Source: Vibrio sonorensis
GTDB lineage: Bacteria; Pseudomonadota; Gammaproteobacteria; Enterobacterales; Vibrionaceae
Direction of reading: 5' to 3'
Assembly: GCF_001854765.1 (NCBI RefSeq)
Contig: NZ_LJJE01000112.1
Span: 233,673-297,672 of the forward strand
DNA: 64,000 nucleotides
In this document: piece by piece, positions 26,548 to 35,903 of the stretch
How the letters are laid out: each line of letters opens with the position of its first letter
How positions within the stretch are numbered: position 1 is the first letter of the stretch
Notes under the pieces: model-generated
Database searches by the model: none
The model's input: only the letters and a program-made list of their open reading frames with translations
Told to the model about the DNA's origin: nothing
Translations under genes and position numbers: made by a program

Positions 26548-26835
26548 TTAATGACCGTTTGAAGCTTAGGTAGAGATATAAAAAAATTAGGCGCGAATCA
26601 TAATCACCAATAGTGTGAATTCAAAGCATTTTTTAATCGTATTACGCAAAAAATTTTACAGGTAAAAGTAAACATTTTTTACCATACTCAAAATAGGCTT
26701 TAGGTGGCTAATTATAAGTCACTTTTTTACATGCTGATTCAACAATTTTAGTGTTGTGTTAATTGAAGTATAATAAGCACAATTTTTATCAACAAGTTAG
26801 CCTGACAAATTTAACATCAGGCTTGGATTCACTAA

Positions 26836-27636
26836 ATGAATAACGATATAGAAAGAGATTTCAATTTAGGTGGCAGTATAGAAAAAGCGCTATCTGGCGA
26901 CTATAAACTCAACGCTGGGGACGTGCTGAAAGAAGCGTGGGGGCACACTGTTAAGCATTTTGTGCCATTTTCGCCAGCCATCGTCACGCTTGTCGCCCTA
27001 CAGCTCATCATTTTTTATATTGCTCTAAAATTACAGCTTGGTAATCCAGGAATCATATTAGATGCGGTGTTAAACCCTGACCAGTTTAACCAAGGTATCG
27101 TTCAGGCCATTATGGTGGCGCAGTTTAGCTACGAAGTAATTAGTGCCCCTATATACGCTGGTATTAGTTTAATGGCAATGAGCCACGCTGCCGGATTAGC
27201 GACAAAACCTCGACACATCACGAAAGGGCTGCAGTTCACTATTCCCGTTATTATCGCGACATTGGTAAGCCTTACCCTACAAACCACGGCAAGTATGTTT
27301 CTGCCATTTGTCTCCATGTATCTCTCTTTAGCGTTTAGCCAGTCAATTCTTCTCATCTGTGAAAAACAGGTTCCGCCAATGCAAGCCTTGTTGCTGTCAC
27401 TACGAGCAGTAAACAAGAAAATCATTGCGATCACTGGCATCTACATTGTTCTCGCTCTTATGTTGTTAGCTGGCGCTATGATGTATGGCATTGGGTTGGT
27501 TTTTGTCGTGCCATTTTTCTTCCATGTAAAAGGCGTTCTCTATCGAAACATGTTTGGTATCAAGTTGAAAATCGTCGCGGCGGAAGAACCAAAAGACGAC
27601 GACAACGATGATGATTCTCAGGTATTCAATGCGTAA
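26836..27636 (+). CDS. conserved membrane protein of unknown function
   Basis: A 266-residue protein with about five or six hydrophobic helices (for example FSPAIVTLVALQLIIFYIA and IIAITGIYIVLALMLLAG). It has a soluble N-terminal leader and a very acidic C-terminal tail (EEPKDDDNDDDS). I do not recognise a characterised family; similar proteins occur at this position in Vibrio. It overlaps the bax-like gene by 8 bases, so the two are co-translated. Confidence 0.65.
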   Translation: MNNDIERDFNLGGSIEKALSGDYKLNAGDVLKEAWGHTVKHFVPFSPAIVTLVALQLIIFYIALKLQLGNPGIILDAVLNPDQFNQGIVQAIMVAQFSYEVISAPIYAGISLMAMSHAAGLATKPRHITKGLQFTIPVIIATLVSLTLQTTASMFLPFVSMYLSLAFSQSILLICEKQVPPMQALLLSLRAVNKKIIAITGIYIVLALMLLAGAMMYGIGLVFVVPFFFHVKGVLYRNMFGIKLKIVAAEEPKDDDNDDDSQVFNA

Positions 27637-28426
27637 ATTTGAAGTTGTAACGCTTGGGTTAGCCGTAGCAGTAGCAATCTACGGCTTTACCACTTACCAA
27701 CACCCGGCTCCAAAAACAGAAAGTGATAAATCTGAGTTAGTGATTCTACCTGTAGGTAATGCGCCTGATTTTGCTGCCATCGATAATACCAAAGAAAAAA
27801 AGCAAGCCTTCTTCGACTTTCTCAGACCGGGAATAGCGATAGAAAATTCTCGAATTAACAAAGAGCGCAAACGCTTGTTGGCCATTCAGCAACATTTCGA
27901 AGCCAATTATGTTTCCAGCGAAGATATGGCTTACGCCCAACGACTTGGAAAACTGTACTCGAATCCGATTCCTGCTACTGGCATCGATGAACGCTGGCTC
28001 ACCAGTATGTTAAAAAGCGTCAACGTTCTTCCCGAATCTCTTGTGTTAACTCAAGCTGCCAATGAATCGGCGTGGGGAACGTCTAGATTTGCACGTGAAG
28101 CTAATAACTACTTTGGCCAATGGTGTTACACCAAAGGATGTGGACTTGTTCCCCTTAAACGCAGTGAGGGGATGACCCATGAAGTCGCTAAGTTTTCATC
28201 GGTTCAAGAGTCGATTCACCGATACTTTATGAACGTTAATCGCAACAGAGCCTATCGAGAGTTAAGAGACATTCGATCGATTCGAGATATGGAACAATTG
28301 GCGATGACTTCACCCGAGGCGGCTGTTGCATTATCTGAGGGACTTCTTAGATACTCTGAGCGCGGTGAGGCATACGTCAAAGACTTACAGACGATGATCC
28401 GTCACAATCAAACCTACTGGCAATAA
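27629..28426 (+). CDS. Bax-like glucosaminidase (peptidoglycan hydrolase)
   Basis: Cell-envelope glucosaminidase-type domain protein of about 265 residues. It has an N-terminal membrane anchor (VTLGLAVAVAIYGF) followed by a periplasmic lysozyme-like fold. The family motif LVLTQAANESAWGTSRFA supplies the likely catalytic Glu, and NNYFGQWCY follows. The start ATG at 27629 has AGG upstream and lies inside the end of the membrane-protein gene. Probably trims peptidoglycan; the precise bond cut is not shown. Confidence 0.85.
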   Translation: MRKFEVVTLGLAVAVAIYGFTTYQHPAPKTESDKSELVILPVGNAPDFAAIDNTKEKKQAFFDFLRPGIAIENSRINKERKRLLAIQQHFEANYVSSEDMAYAQRLGKLYSNPIPATGIDERWLTSMLKSVNVLPESLVLTQAANESAWGTSRFAREANNYFGQWCYTKGCGLVPLKRSEGMTHEVAKFSSVQESIHRYFMNVNRNRAYRELRDIRSIRDMEQLAMTSPEAAVALSEGLLRYSERGEAYVKDLQTMIRHNQTYWQ

Positions 28427-28443
28427 TCTTTTTAATTATAACT

Positions 28444-29106
28444 ATGAAAAAACTCCCTTTAAGCCTACTTGTTGGTGCTTTGTCACTGAGCCTTAGCGCA
28501 CCAACCATCGCTCAAGAATACATGTTCACTTACTCAAAACTGTTCACTCAAATGAAGCAAAATGCTAAAGAAGGGCATGACGATGTAAAAATCGGTTTCT
28601 TCTTTACCAACGCGGCGACTAAACAGCTTTGTAATATTGAAAAAGCATGGATGGAAAAAGAAGAACACTATGAAATCTTGCAAGTTTCTCCGCATAAAGA
28701 GTTGCTTGTCCCACTAGATAGTAACCTTCGTGAAGCCAATCCTTTGGTTTTTGTTCGAACTCCTATGGACCAGCGTTGTGATTTTTCAATGGTGGTGATG
28801 ACCAAACAACCTATGTCGGGCACTGTCGATTACCAAAACATTGAAGTACTCATGCCGCAAATGCAGGCAATGCTTGAAGATCTCGGCGGTATGTTTGCAA
28901 GTTGGTTTACACCGGATGTGGAAGGCGTCACTCTGGAATTTGTCGCAGGAACTGAAGGCGTAGTTCGTTTTTCAAATGGCAAAGAGAAGGCACTGGTTAA
29001 CAACAAGGTTCAGATCTCGTTAAGTGAAATAGGTGAGGGCGGCTCTATTACTCTTCCAAGCGAAACAGCTCGCGTACTTCCCTACCTGCCTAAAGCGAGT
29101 AAGTAG
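28444..29106 (+). CDS. DUF2987 family exported protein
   Basis: A 220-residue protein with a clear signal peptide (MKKLPLSLLVGALSLSLSAP, cleaved near TIAQ). The body matches the DUF2987 family of Vibrio-type periplasmic proteins of unknown function. Two Cys (LCNIEKA and RCDFSM) could form a disulfide. It lies 17 bases after the bax-like gene, so likely in the same transcript, and ends at a terminator. Confidence 0.78.
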   Translation: MKKLPLSLLVGALSLSLSAPTIAQEYMFTYSKLFTQMKQNAKEGHDDVKIGFFFTNAATKQLCNIEKAWMEKEEHYEILQVSPHKELLVPLDSNLREANPLVFVRTPMDQRCDFSMVVMTKQPMSGTVDYQNIEVLMPQMQAMLEDLGGMFASWFTPDVEGVTLEFVAGTEGVVRFSNGKEKALVNNKVQISLSEIGEGGSITLPSETARVLPYLPKASK

Positions 29107-29116
29107 CAAATAGAAC

Positions 29117-29141
29117 AAAGGGTCGCAATGCGACCCTTTTT
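29117..29141. terminator. bidirectional terminator
   Basis: An AAAGGGTCGC/GCGACCCTTT stem with a 3-base loop and T-run ends the plus-strand genes and may also stop convergent ttcA. Confidence 0.88.
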
Positions 29142-29154
29142 AACATTGAGAGAT

Positions 29155-30090
29155 TTACGATAAGTTGGTGACTTTTAACTGAAGAGTTGGGTCAAACTCT
29201 TGCACGAGATCTTCATCTATAGGCTGCTGCTGGGGCATCTCTTCCTTATCAAAACCTATATCACCACCATTGATCACACCTGAATCTTTATCGATTGATT
29301 TAAAATCAAATAGTTCAAAATCCGCGAGATGGCTTGGCACTACGTTCTGCATGGCTCTAAACATGGTTTCGATGCGGCCCGGAAAACGCTTGTCCCAATC
29401 GTTAAGCATCTGTTTGATGTTTTGTCTTTGCAGGTTTGGCTGCGAACCACATAGGTTACATGGAATAATTGGATATTCGCGCATCTCAGAGAATTTAATA
29501 ATGTCTTTTTCACGACAGTAGGCAAGGGGACGAATGACCACGTGTTCACCATTGTCAGAAACTAGTTTAGGCGGCATACCTTTCATTTTCCCACCGTGGA
29601 ACATGTTCAGGAACAGTGTCTCTAAAATGTCATCGCGGTGATGTCCTAGGGCTATTTTGGTGGCACCGATCTCTTTTGCCGTACGATACAAAATACCACG
29701 ACGCAAGCGCGAACAAAGTGAACAGGTTGTTTTGCCTTCTGGGATCTTATCTTGAACAATGGAGTAAGTATCTTCTTCAATGATCTTGTACTCAACGCCC
29801 AAACTATCGAGATATTCTGGAAGAATATGTCCAGGGAACCCCGGCTGTTTTTGATCGAGATTGACGGCGACAAGCGAAAAGTTAACTGGTGCGCTTTTTT
29901 GAAGACTCATAAGAATATCCAACATGGTAAAACTGTCTTTACCACCGGATAAACACACCATAATACGATCGCCTTCTTCAATCATATTAAAGTCTTGGAT
30001 CGCCTGACCAGTATTTCGGCGAATGCGCTTTTGTAATTTATTAAAGTTGTATTGTTGCGCTTTAGTTCGGTCTTGAGTTTGCTCAGTCAT
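29155..30090 (-). CDS. ttcA: tRNA 2-thiocytidine(32) synthetase TtcA
   Basis: Thiolates cytidine 32 of certain tRNAs. The protein of about 311 residues has the PP-loop SGGKDSFTML near residue 46 for ATP activation. Two Cys pairs, CSLC and CNLC, hold the [4Fe-4S] cluster of the family. The start at 30090 (MTEQTQD) is chosen because the 28 residues upstream are not conserved-looking. The C-terminal ~40 residues form an acidic tail as in Vibrio homologues. Confidence 0.93.
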   Translation of the reverse strand: MTEQTQDRTKAQQYNFNKLQKRIRRNTGQAIQDFNMIEEGDRIMVCLSGGKDSFTMLDILMSLQKSAPVNFSLVAVNLDQKQPGFPGHILPEYLDSLGVEYKIIEEDTYSIVQDKIPEGKTTCSLCSRLRRGILYRTAKEIGATKIALGHHRDDILETLFLNMFHGGKMKGMPPKLVSDNGEHVVIRPLAYCREKDIIKFSEMREYPIIPCNLCGSQPNLQRQNIKQMLNDWDKRFPGRIETMFRAMQNVVPSHLADFELFDFKSIDKDSGVINGGDIGFDKEEMPQQQPIDEDLVQEFDPTLQLKVTNLS

Positions 30091-30175
30091 CTGCTTGCAG
30101 TCTTTCTTCAACACAAAATGAAGTGCGTATGATACGGATAATAGCGGCAGATTCCAGAGATATTCGACAAGCAAG

Positions 30176-30203
30176 AAAAAAATCCCCTCGCACTGGCGAG
30201 GGG
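30176..30203 (-). terminator. rho-independent terminator of uspE
   Basis: An 8-bp perfect stem CCCCTCGC/GCGAGGGG is followed on the minus strand by a run of T residues, just after the uspE stop. Confidence 0.88.
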
Positions 30204-30211
30204 AACATCGT

Positions 30212-31159
30212 TTAGATGGCGGTTTGAGGATCTAGTGGGCTGATATAACCATTTGGTTTGAGAGCCAATACGTCGCAGTTGATTTTATCAATAACGTGTT
30301 CAGCGGTATTGCCGATAAAGACCGCGGACAAGCCAGTTCGCCCAGTGGTACCAATAATAACCATAGCGGCGTTTAACTCGGCGGCGTGCTGAGGAATGAT
30401 ATCTTCAGGTAAACCTTGCTCAACTATGGTTTGCTCTTCATCGATACCGTGTGCTTGGCGAAGGGCCTTCATTGACGTGAGGTGATGACCTCTCACTGCA
30501 TCGGTATATGTCGTTGGGTCAAACTCTGGTAGCTCAATCGTAATATTGGCAGGCGTAACTGGATAGGCGTTGACCAAATAGGGTTTAGCTTCCAACCGCT
30601 CACACAGGTTTTGCATCTGTCTAACCATGCAATCATTGAGATCTTGATGGGTAGGGTTTTCAGAACCGACGTGTACAGAGGCGAGAATACTAGCTTCTTC
30701 GGGCCATTCTGCGTTTTTAACAAGAAGGACAGGTTTGGGGCATTTTCGCAGTAAATGCCAGTCAGTGGGAGTGAAAATGACCGACTCTAATACATCGTGC
30801 TTTCTAGTGCCTTTTATAACGATGTCGTGCTCACCGGAATAGACTTCGGCGATGATGGCCTCATAAGGGCGATTATGCCAAACCACCACCACGTTGAACT
30901 CTACGTTCTCTTCTAAGTAGGGCTTAGCGACTTTCTTCATCCACTGTTCCCGTTGATGAATCACACCTCGGCGCATTGCATCTCTCTCATCAACAGAAAG
31001 CATTGAAGTCATGTCATAGGAAAAGTCATAAATGGACAAAAAGAAGGTGACTTGACTAGGGGAACGACTCTTTTTTGCCAATTGCATGGCGCGAGCCAGA
31101 GCGTGTTGTTCGTCGTGATTGATGTCAGCAACAACCAAAATCTTATTATAGATACTCAT
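30212..31159 (-). CDS. uspE: universal stress protein UspE (tandem Usp)
   Basis: A 315-residue protein with two Usp domains. The first begins YNKILVVADINHDEQ; the second ends with the nucleotide-binding-type loop IIGTTGRTGLSAVFIGNTAE. UspE is a cytosolic stress protein linked to motility and survival under growth arrest. It sits directly downstream of fnr, as in other gammaproteobacteria. The ribosome-binding site AGGAG can pair with CTCCT a few bases upstream (31166-31170 with 31179-31183), so translation may be damped by a small hairpin. Confidence 0.92.
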   Translation of the reverse strand: MSIYNKILVVADINHDEQHALARAMQLAKKSRSPSQVTFFLSIYDFSYDMTSMLSVDERDAMRRGVIHQREQWMKKVAKPYLEENVEFNVVVVWHNRPYEAIIAEVYSGEHDIVIKGTRKHDVLESVIFTPTDWHLLRKCPKPVLLVKNAEWPEEASILASVHVGSENPTHQDLNDCMVRQMQNLCERLEAKPYLVNAYPVTPANITIELPEFDPTTYTDAVRGHHLTSMKALRQAHGIDEEQTIVEQGLPEDIIPQHAAELNAAMVIIGTTGRTGLSAVFIGNTAEHVIDKINCDVLALKPNGYISPLDPQTAI

Positions 31160-31254
31160 ACTAAACTCCTAGTAAAAGAGGAGACTCATATGATTAATGT
31201 AGCCTAGTTGCGGTAAGAATTTTAGAAAAACAGAAGGAATTATAGGAGAAGTAT

Positions 31255-31280
31255 GATGTAGCTCATTTTAGAGCTACATC
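31255..31280. terminator. perfect hairpin after fnr
   Basis: GATGTAGCTC/GAGCTACATC is a perfect 10-bp stem with a 6-base AT-rich loop just downstream of the fnr stop. It lacks a T-run, so termination is likely but not certain. Confidence 0.6.
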
Positions 31281-31290
31281 AATAAGTTAA

Positions 31291-32040
31291 TTAGGATTCC
31301 GTTGAAACGCCAGCCAGTTCCATCAGGGAATCGTGGTCTAGGATGGTGATGTATTTACCCTTAACGCTAAGGATGTCCGCTTTTTGGAAACGGCCTAAAA
31401 GACGACTAATCGTTTCTACAGTGAGCCCCAAATAGTTACCAATGTCACCACGGGTCATGGTGAGACGAAATTCTCTTGGGCTAAAGCCACGCTGCGAAAA
31501 ACGGGTAGAAAGATTGTATAAAAATGCAGCGAGACGCTCCTCAGCGTTTTTCTTGGAAAGCAGAAGAATCATTTCTTGGTCGCCTTTGATTTCACTACTC
31601 ATCAAACGCATAATTTGCTGACGTAGCTTAGGCATTTTGCCCGAAAGATCATCTAGAATTTCGTATGGGATTTCACAAACCATTGAAGTTTCAAGTGCTT
31701 GTGCAAAACTTGGGTGGCAATCACCAGTGATGGCATCAAAACCAACCAAGTCACCCTCTAGGTGGAATGCCGTAATCTGCTCGTCACCTTGTTCGGTAAT
31801 GGTGTAGCTTTTTATCGTTCCTGAACGAATAGCGTAAAGAGACTTTAAATCGTCACCTGCTTTAAACAGCTCTTGGCCTTTCTGTATTGGCTTTTTACGT
31901 TCGATGATCTGGTCTAGCTGATCTAACTCGGACTCGTTAAGAGTGAAGGGAATACACAATTGACTAATACTGCAATCTTGGCAGTGAATTGCACAACCAC
32001 CGGATTGAACTCGTTTAGTTGCAGGCTTTTCAGAAATCAT
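31291..32040 (-). CDS. fnr: oxygen-responsive regulator FNR
   Basis: Global regulator of anaerobic gene expression. The 249-residue protein has the N-terminal cysteine set Cys16, 20, 23 and 29 (GGCAIHCQDCSISQLC) plus a central Cys (SMVCEIPY) for the [4Fe-4S] oxygen sensor. A cyclic-nucleotide-type beta-barrel follows. The C-terminal helix-turn-helix includes TVETISRLLGRFQ, with the FNR-type recognition residues E..SR. A perfect FNR box lies 17 bases before the start, suggesting autoregulation. The adjacent cbb3 oxidase is a classic target. Confidence 0.94.
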   Translation of the reverse strand: MISEKPATKRVQSGGCAIHCQDCSISQLCIPFTLNESELDQLDQIIERKKPIQKGQELFKAGDDLKSLYAIRSGTIKSYTITEQGDEQITAFHLEGDLVGFDAITGDCHPSFAQALETSMVCEIPYEILDDLSGKMPKLRQQIMRLMSSEIKGDQEMILLLSKKNAEERLAAFLYNLSTRFSQRGFSPREFRLTMTRGDIGNYLGLTVETISRLLGRFQKADILSVKGKYITILDHDSLMELAGVSTES

Positions 32041-32056
32041 AACAATCTTTCACTAT

Positions 32057-32070
32057 TTGATATACATCAA
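32057..32070. promoter_or_regulatory. FNR-binding site TTGATATACATCAA
   Basis: An exact match to the FNR consensus TTGAT-N4-ATCAA, located 17 bases upstream of the fnr start codon. That position suits repression by FNR itself. Confidence 0.8.
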
Positions 32071-32131
32071 TATTTTAGCACTCCTAAATCACAAAGGGTA
32101 GTGAAAAAAGGCCTTCTAAAACAGTCTTATA

Positions 32132-32803
32132 CTAATTTAATGACAAGAGAATCAATGCATCGTAGGCAGTATAGAGTCCATAAGCGAGCAGCAAAATCGC
32201 TGCGATATTTCTAAAACTTACAGACTGTTGCAGAGTGTGTAAAAATCGAGCGCCGTAGCCGATCAATAGCATTGCAGGCAAAGTTCCTAAACCAAATGCC
32301 AACATAATACCTGCACCATTAATCGCACTACCCGATACTGCGGCCCACGTTAGGGTCGAATAGACTAACCCACAGGGTAACCAGCCCCAAATGAAGCCAA
32401 AAGGTAGGGCATGAAGAGAACTTTTTAAAGGGAGGAAAGATTTACCTGCGGGTGAGATCACCTTCCAGAGCTTTTGGCCAAGCTTTTCTACTGCAAGTAG
32501 ACCAGTCCACCAGCGACCTATGTATAAAGCAAGTAACACCATAAACAGTGCCGCAGCCAAACGAAGCCAAACTAAAGCGTGGTTGGCTTGGCTAACATCA
32601 GCCAAACCAGCAATAGCGCCACCGATAATCGCCCCCATAACAGAGTAACTGATCAAACGGCCGATATTGTAAAACAACACCACAAACGGTTTATTTGGCG
32701 AAGAGCCCATGGTGAGCATGCCTGCAATACCGCCGCACATCCCCATGCAGTGACCAGCACCGACAACTCCAATTAAAAAGGCTCCTAACCAATCCGGGTT
32801 CAT
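32132..32803 (-). CDS. SafE/TauE-like membrane protein of the cbb3 assembly cluster
   Basis: A 223-residue inner-membrane protein with about six helices and conserved motifs GAGHCMGMCGG near the N-terminus and GWLPCGLVYSTL in the middle. It belongs to the sulfite exporter TauE/SafE-type family that travels with ccoS in many proteobacteria. The CxxxC-like metal-capable motifs and the context suggest a role in copper handling or assembly of cbb3 oxidase. Its ATG overlaps the ccoS stop (ATGA). Confidence 0.82.
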   Translation of the reverse strand: MNPDWLGAFLIGVVGAGHCMGMCGGIAGMLTMGSSPNKPFVVLFYNIGRLISYSVMGAIIGGAIAGLADVSQANHALVWLRLAAALFMVLLALYIGRWWTGLLAVEKLGQKLWKVISPAGKSFLPLKSSLHALPFGFIWGWLPCGLVYSTLTWAAVSGSAINGAGIMLAFGLGTLPAMLLIGYGARFLHTLQQSVSFRNIAAILLLAYGLYTAYDALILLSLN

Positions 32804-32964
32804 GATTTGTCGCGCTTCTCTTTATCGTCTTCGTCAAACAAGATGTTGTGACCTTGGCGCTCAAGGTCTTCGAACTGTTCACTTTTTACCGCCCATAAAA
32901 AGATACCTACCGCAACACAGACGAGTACGATCGCAATAGGGATAAGGATATAGAGGCTTTCCAT
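32800..32964 (-). CDS. ccoS: cbb3 oxidase maturation protein CcoS
   Basis: A small 54-residue protein, MESLYILIPIAIVLVCVAVG..., with one membrane helix followed by a charged tail (LFDEDDKEKRDKS). The sequence and the position after ccoI identify CcoS, needed for cofactor insertion into cbb3-type oxidase. It overlaps ccoI by one base (TAATG) and the downstream membrane-protein gene by four. Confidence 0.9.
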   Translation of the reverse strand: MESLYILIPIAIVLVCVAVGIFLWAVKSEQFEDLERQGHNILFDEDDKEKRDKS

Positions 32965-35335
32965 TACTTATTCTCTTCCTTTAGTAAGCGCAGAGAGTTC
33001 GATACTACAATAATTGAGCTACCTGACATACCTACAACCGCAAAATATGGTGCAACTAGACCGGCCACAGCGAGTGGTAAAATCAATAAGTTGTATCCCA
33101 AAGACCAAGCTAAGTTTTCGCGAATGATTTTGCGCGTTTTAATCGCTAGCTCCCTTGCTTTGAGAATTCTATCTAACTGATCGCCAAGTAGTACCATATC
33201 AGCAGAAGCTTTGGCCACGTCGGCACCTCCGCCCATAGCGACAGACAAATGAGCGCCAGCTAGAGTTGGGGCATCATTAATACCGTCCCCGATCATCATG
33301 GTAATTTCGTTCTCATCTAGGCTTTTTAAATAGGCTAGTTTGTCTTGTGGCTTAGCACTGGCTATCACTTTGTCGATACCCATTTCTTTTGCCACGGGTA
33401 GGGCATTCGCTTCTGAATCACCCGTCAACAAAGTAATGTGGATTCCGGCATTTTGGAACTGTTCAATAAGTCCCTTAGCTTCTTCACGGATTGGGTCTTG
33501 GTAAACAAAAGTGGCAATGTGTTGACCCTCTAGAGATAAGTAAACCGCATTGGCTTTTACTCGATCGCTAGTGACCTCAATATAAGCCGCACTACCAATC
33601 TTGACTTCAGAGCCTCGATATAGGCCTTTGATACCAGAGCCGATTATATTCTCGATTTCGTCAACCACAACGTCATCTTTTGCAAAGGCTCTAAACGCCT
33701 TAGCAATAGGATGGTTAGCATGGCTTTCCAACGAAGCCGCGATAGCTAAAGAGTGTGCTTTATCTAAATCCGAATGCAGAATTACATCCGAGATCTCAAT
33801 GTCACCATGAGTCAGCGTACCTGTTTTATCAACCACTAAGTGATTTACTTTACACAGAGTTTCAAATACGTGGCCTTTGCGAAGAAGAATACCGTAGTTA
33901 CCCATGCGAGAAGTGGCACAAGTTAGTGCAGTAGGAGTCGCCAAAGACAATGCACAAGGCAGGTGGCCACCAATACAGCTAACATGATCCAAAACGCGTC
34001 TTCAGGTTGGGTCTGGTGCCAAAAAAACCATGTGCCCGCTGCAATCAGCAATATAATACCCACAAAGTAACGCGCCACTATGTCTGCTATCTCGGCAATT
34101 TTTGGTTTTGAAAGCTGAGCTTCATCTTGTAGACGGACTATATTAGAAATCATTGAGTCCGCTTTAGAGCTCGTTACCTCTAGTTCAAACGCCTCTTCTC
34201 CGTTTAGCGTTCCCGCGTAAACATAATCATCGACACTTTTTACAACAGGAACCGATTCACCCGTTAACATCGATTCATCGATATGAACGCGACCTTTAAT
34301 AATCTTGCCATCAGCAGGAATGTGCTCACCGGGTAAAACTCGTATTTTATCGCCTATGTTTAAGGTTTTTACAGGGACTTGATCACCGTCGAGTTTGGTA
34401 GCTATCGCAGGGATTAGTTTCAGCAGGTTGCCACTGGCCGCAGCTGCTTTTCTTCGAGCGCGCATTTCCAAAAAGCGTCCTACAAGTAGGAAGAACGCGA
34501 ACATTGAAATAGACTCAAAGAAAACTTCGCCTTGCTCAGTAATGGTGGCAACCATACTCGCTATATAGGCAAATATCATTGCAATTGAAACTGGGACATC
34601 CATACCCAAAGTACGGCTTCGAATACTGCGCCATGCGTTTATGTAAAAAGGCAGAGCAGAGTAGAGCATTACCGGCGTGGCGAAGATCAAACTTACCCAA
34701 CGGAAATAGTTTTTAAACTCTGCGTCTAGGTCACCAAACACTTCAAGGTACAGAGCGACGGCCAGCATCATTACCTGCATGGTCGCAAGACCAGCAATTC
34801 CCAAACGATATAGGTACTGCTTCATTTGGCGATGATAAGAGGCTTCCTGTTTGTCCGCCTCAAATGGCGCGGCTTTATAACCGAGCTTGTGAATTGAAGA
34901 GAGCAGTTCACTTAGCCGAACTTTCGTTTTGTCCCACTTTAATAGGGCGCGGTTGGTCGTAGTATTGACTCGAATCGTAACCACACCGGATTCAGCAGCG
35001 ACCTGCTTTTCAATAAGCCATGCACAGGCAGCGCAAGATACACCCTCTAGTGACAACGTCACCTCAGATAGATTCTCGCTGTTTCGTACGAATTCTGATT
35101 GTACTTCTTCATTGTCATAATGAATAAGCGCTTGAAGCTGTTCGGGAACTAAATCGGCTTTTTCGGCAGGTGCAGTACGATATTGGTAGTAAGATACCAG
35201 ACCGCTTTCCACAATAGTTTGTGCGACCGTTTCGCAACCGGGACAACACATTTCACGAACTTCACCGAGTATTTCTACTTTAAAATCCGTGTCCGCTGGT
35301 ACTTCTTCACCACAGTGATAACAGGACTTACACAT
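32964..35335 (-). CDS. ccoI: copper-translocating P-type ATPase CcoI/FixI (one frameshift)
   Basis: Supplies copper to cbb3 oxidase from the cytoplasm to the periplasm; about 790 residues joined. The N-terminal zinc-ribbon-like part MCKSCYHCGEE is followed by a heavy-metal domain (GVSCAACAWLIE), then membrane helices, the actuator loop MLTGESVP, the phosphorylation motif DKTGTLTHG, and MIGDGINDAP. The frame breaks in the membrane metal-binding site CPC near base 33958: VLVATC runs into another frame in which PCALSLATPTALTCA continues. One missing C (CCC read as CC) restores ATCPCALSLATP. An intact product is likely in the living cell. Confidence 0.88.
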
Positions 35336-35339
35336 AGGC

Positions 35340-35819
35340 TTAATCGGTCAATTTTGTTGGAGACGATGAAGGGAAAGTCACTCGGCCTTGAATCAACCAC
35401 TCTGAGTTATGAGGAGTGAGCTCAACAAACCATGGACCTTGTAGTTCTTGTTCTAAAGTAAATCGGTAATTTCCGTTCGCATCCGACGTCAGCAGGCGAC
35501 TAAAATCGCGATCCGGTAGGGTGCGATGAGCAAACATAACGTTTAATGCCGGATAGTGCTCTAGTTTCCCTTTATCAAGTTCAACCACGATTGAGTTGCC
35601 ATCAGAATAGATAGTCGCACCAAGCGCTAACTCTTTACCTACATTGATTTTTGATAGGTCAATGTTTATCCCTTTACCTTTTTTATAGTAATCCTCAGTC
35701 ACCAGTGAAACAGAATTGTTTGCAAAAACGATCACCGTAATCACCGTCCACACCACTACCGTAAGCGGCAAAATGATTAGGAACCACGGCCAGAATTGTT
35801 TATACCAAGGCTTTACCAT
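35340..35819 (-). CDS. ccoH: cbb3 oxidase assembly protein CcoH/FixH
   Basis: A 159-residue protein with one N-terminal membrane helix (WPWFLIILPLTVVVWTVITVIVF) and a periplasmic beta-rich domain starting with NNSVSLVTEDYYKKGKGIN, the FixH signature. Required for stable cbb3 oxidase. It lies 4 bases upstream of ccoI. A hairpin separates it from ccoP, so ccoHIS may have a distinct transcript. No ccoG was found in the window. Confidence 0.88.
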   Translation of the reverse strand: MVKPWYKQFWPWFLIILPLTVVVWTVITVIVFANNSVSLVTEDYYKKGKGINIDLSKINVGKELALGATIYSDGNSIVVELDKGKLEHYPALNVMFAHRTLPDRDFSRLLTSDANGNYRFTLEQELQGPWFVELTPHNSEWLIQGRVTFPSSSPTKLTD

Positions 35820-35870
35820 AAAAAAGTTCTCAACAACGAAATGAAATTAGGCTAAAAATTTATAGAAATG

Positions 35871-35893
35871 ACGGCCTCTTAGAAAGAGGCCGT
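35871..35893 (-). terminator. hairpin terminator after ccoP
   Basis: ACGGCCTCT/AGAGGCCGT stem of 9 bp immediately downstream of the ccoP stop, between ccoNOQP and ccoHIS. Confidence 0.72.
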
Positions 35894-35903
35894 TATTGAA
35901 ATG

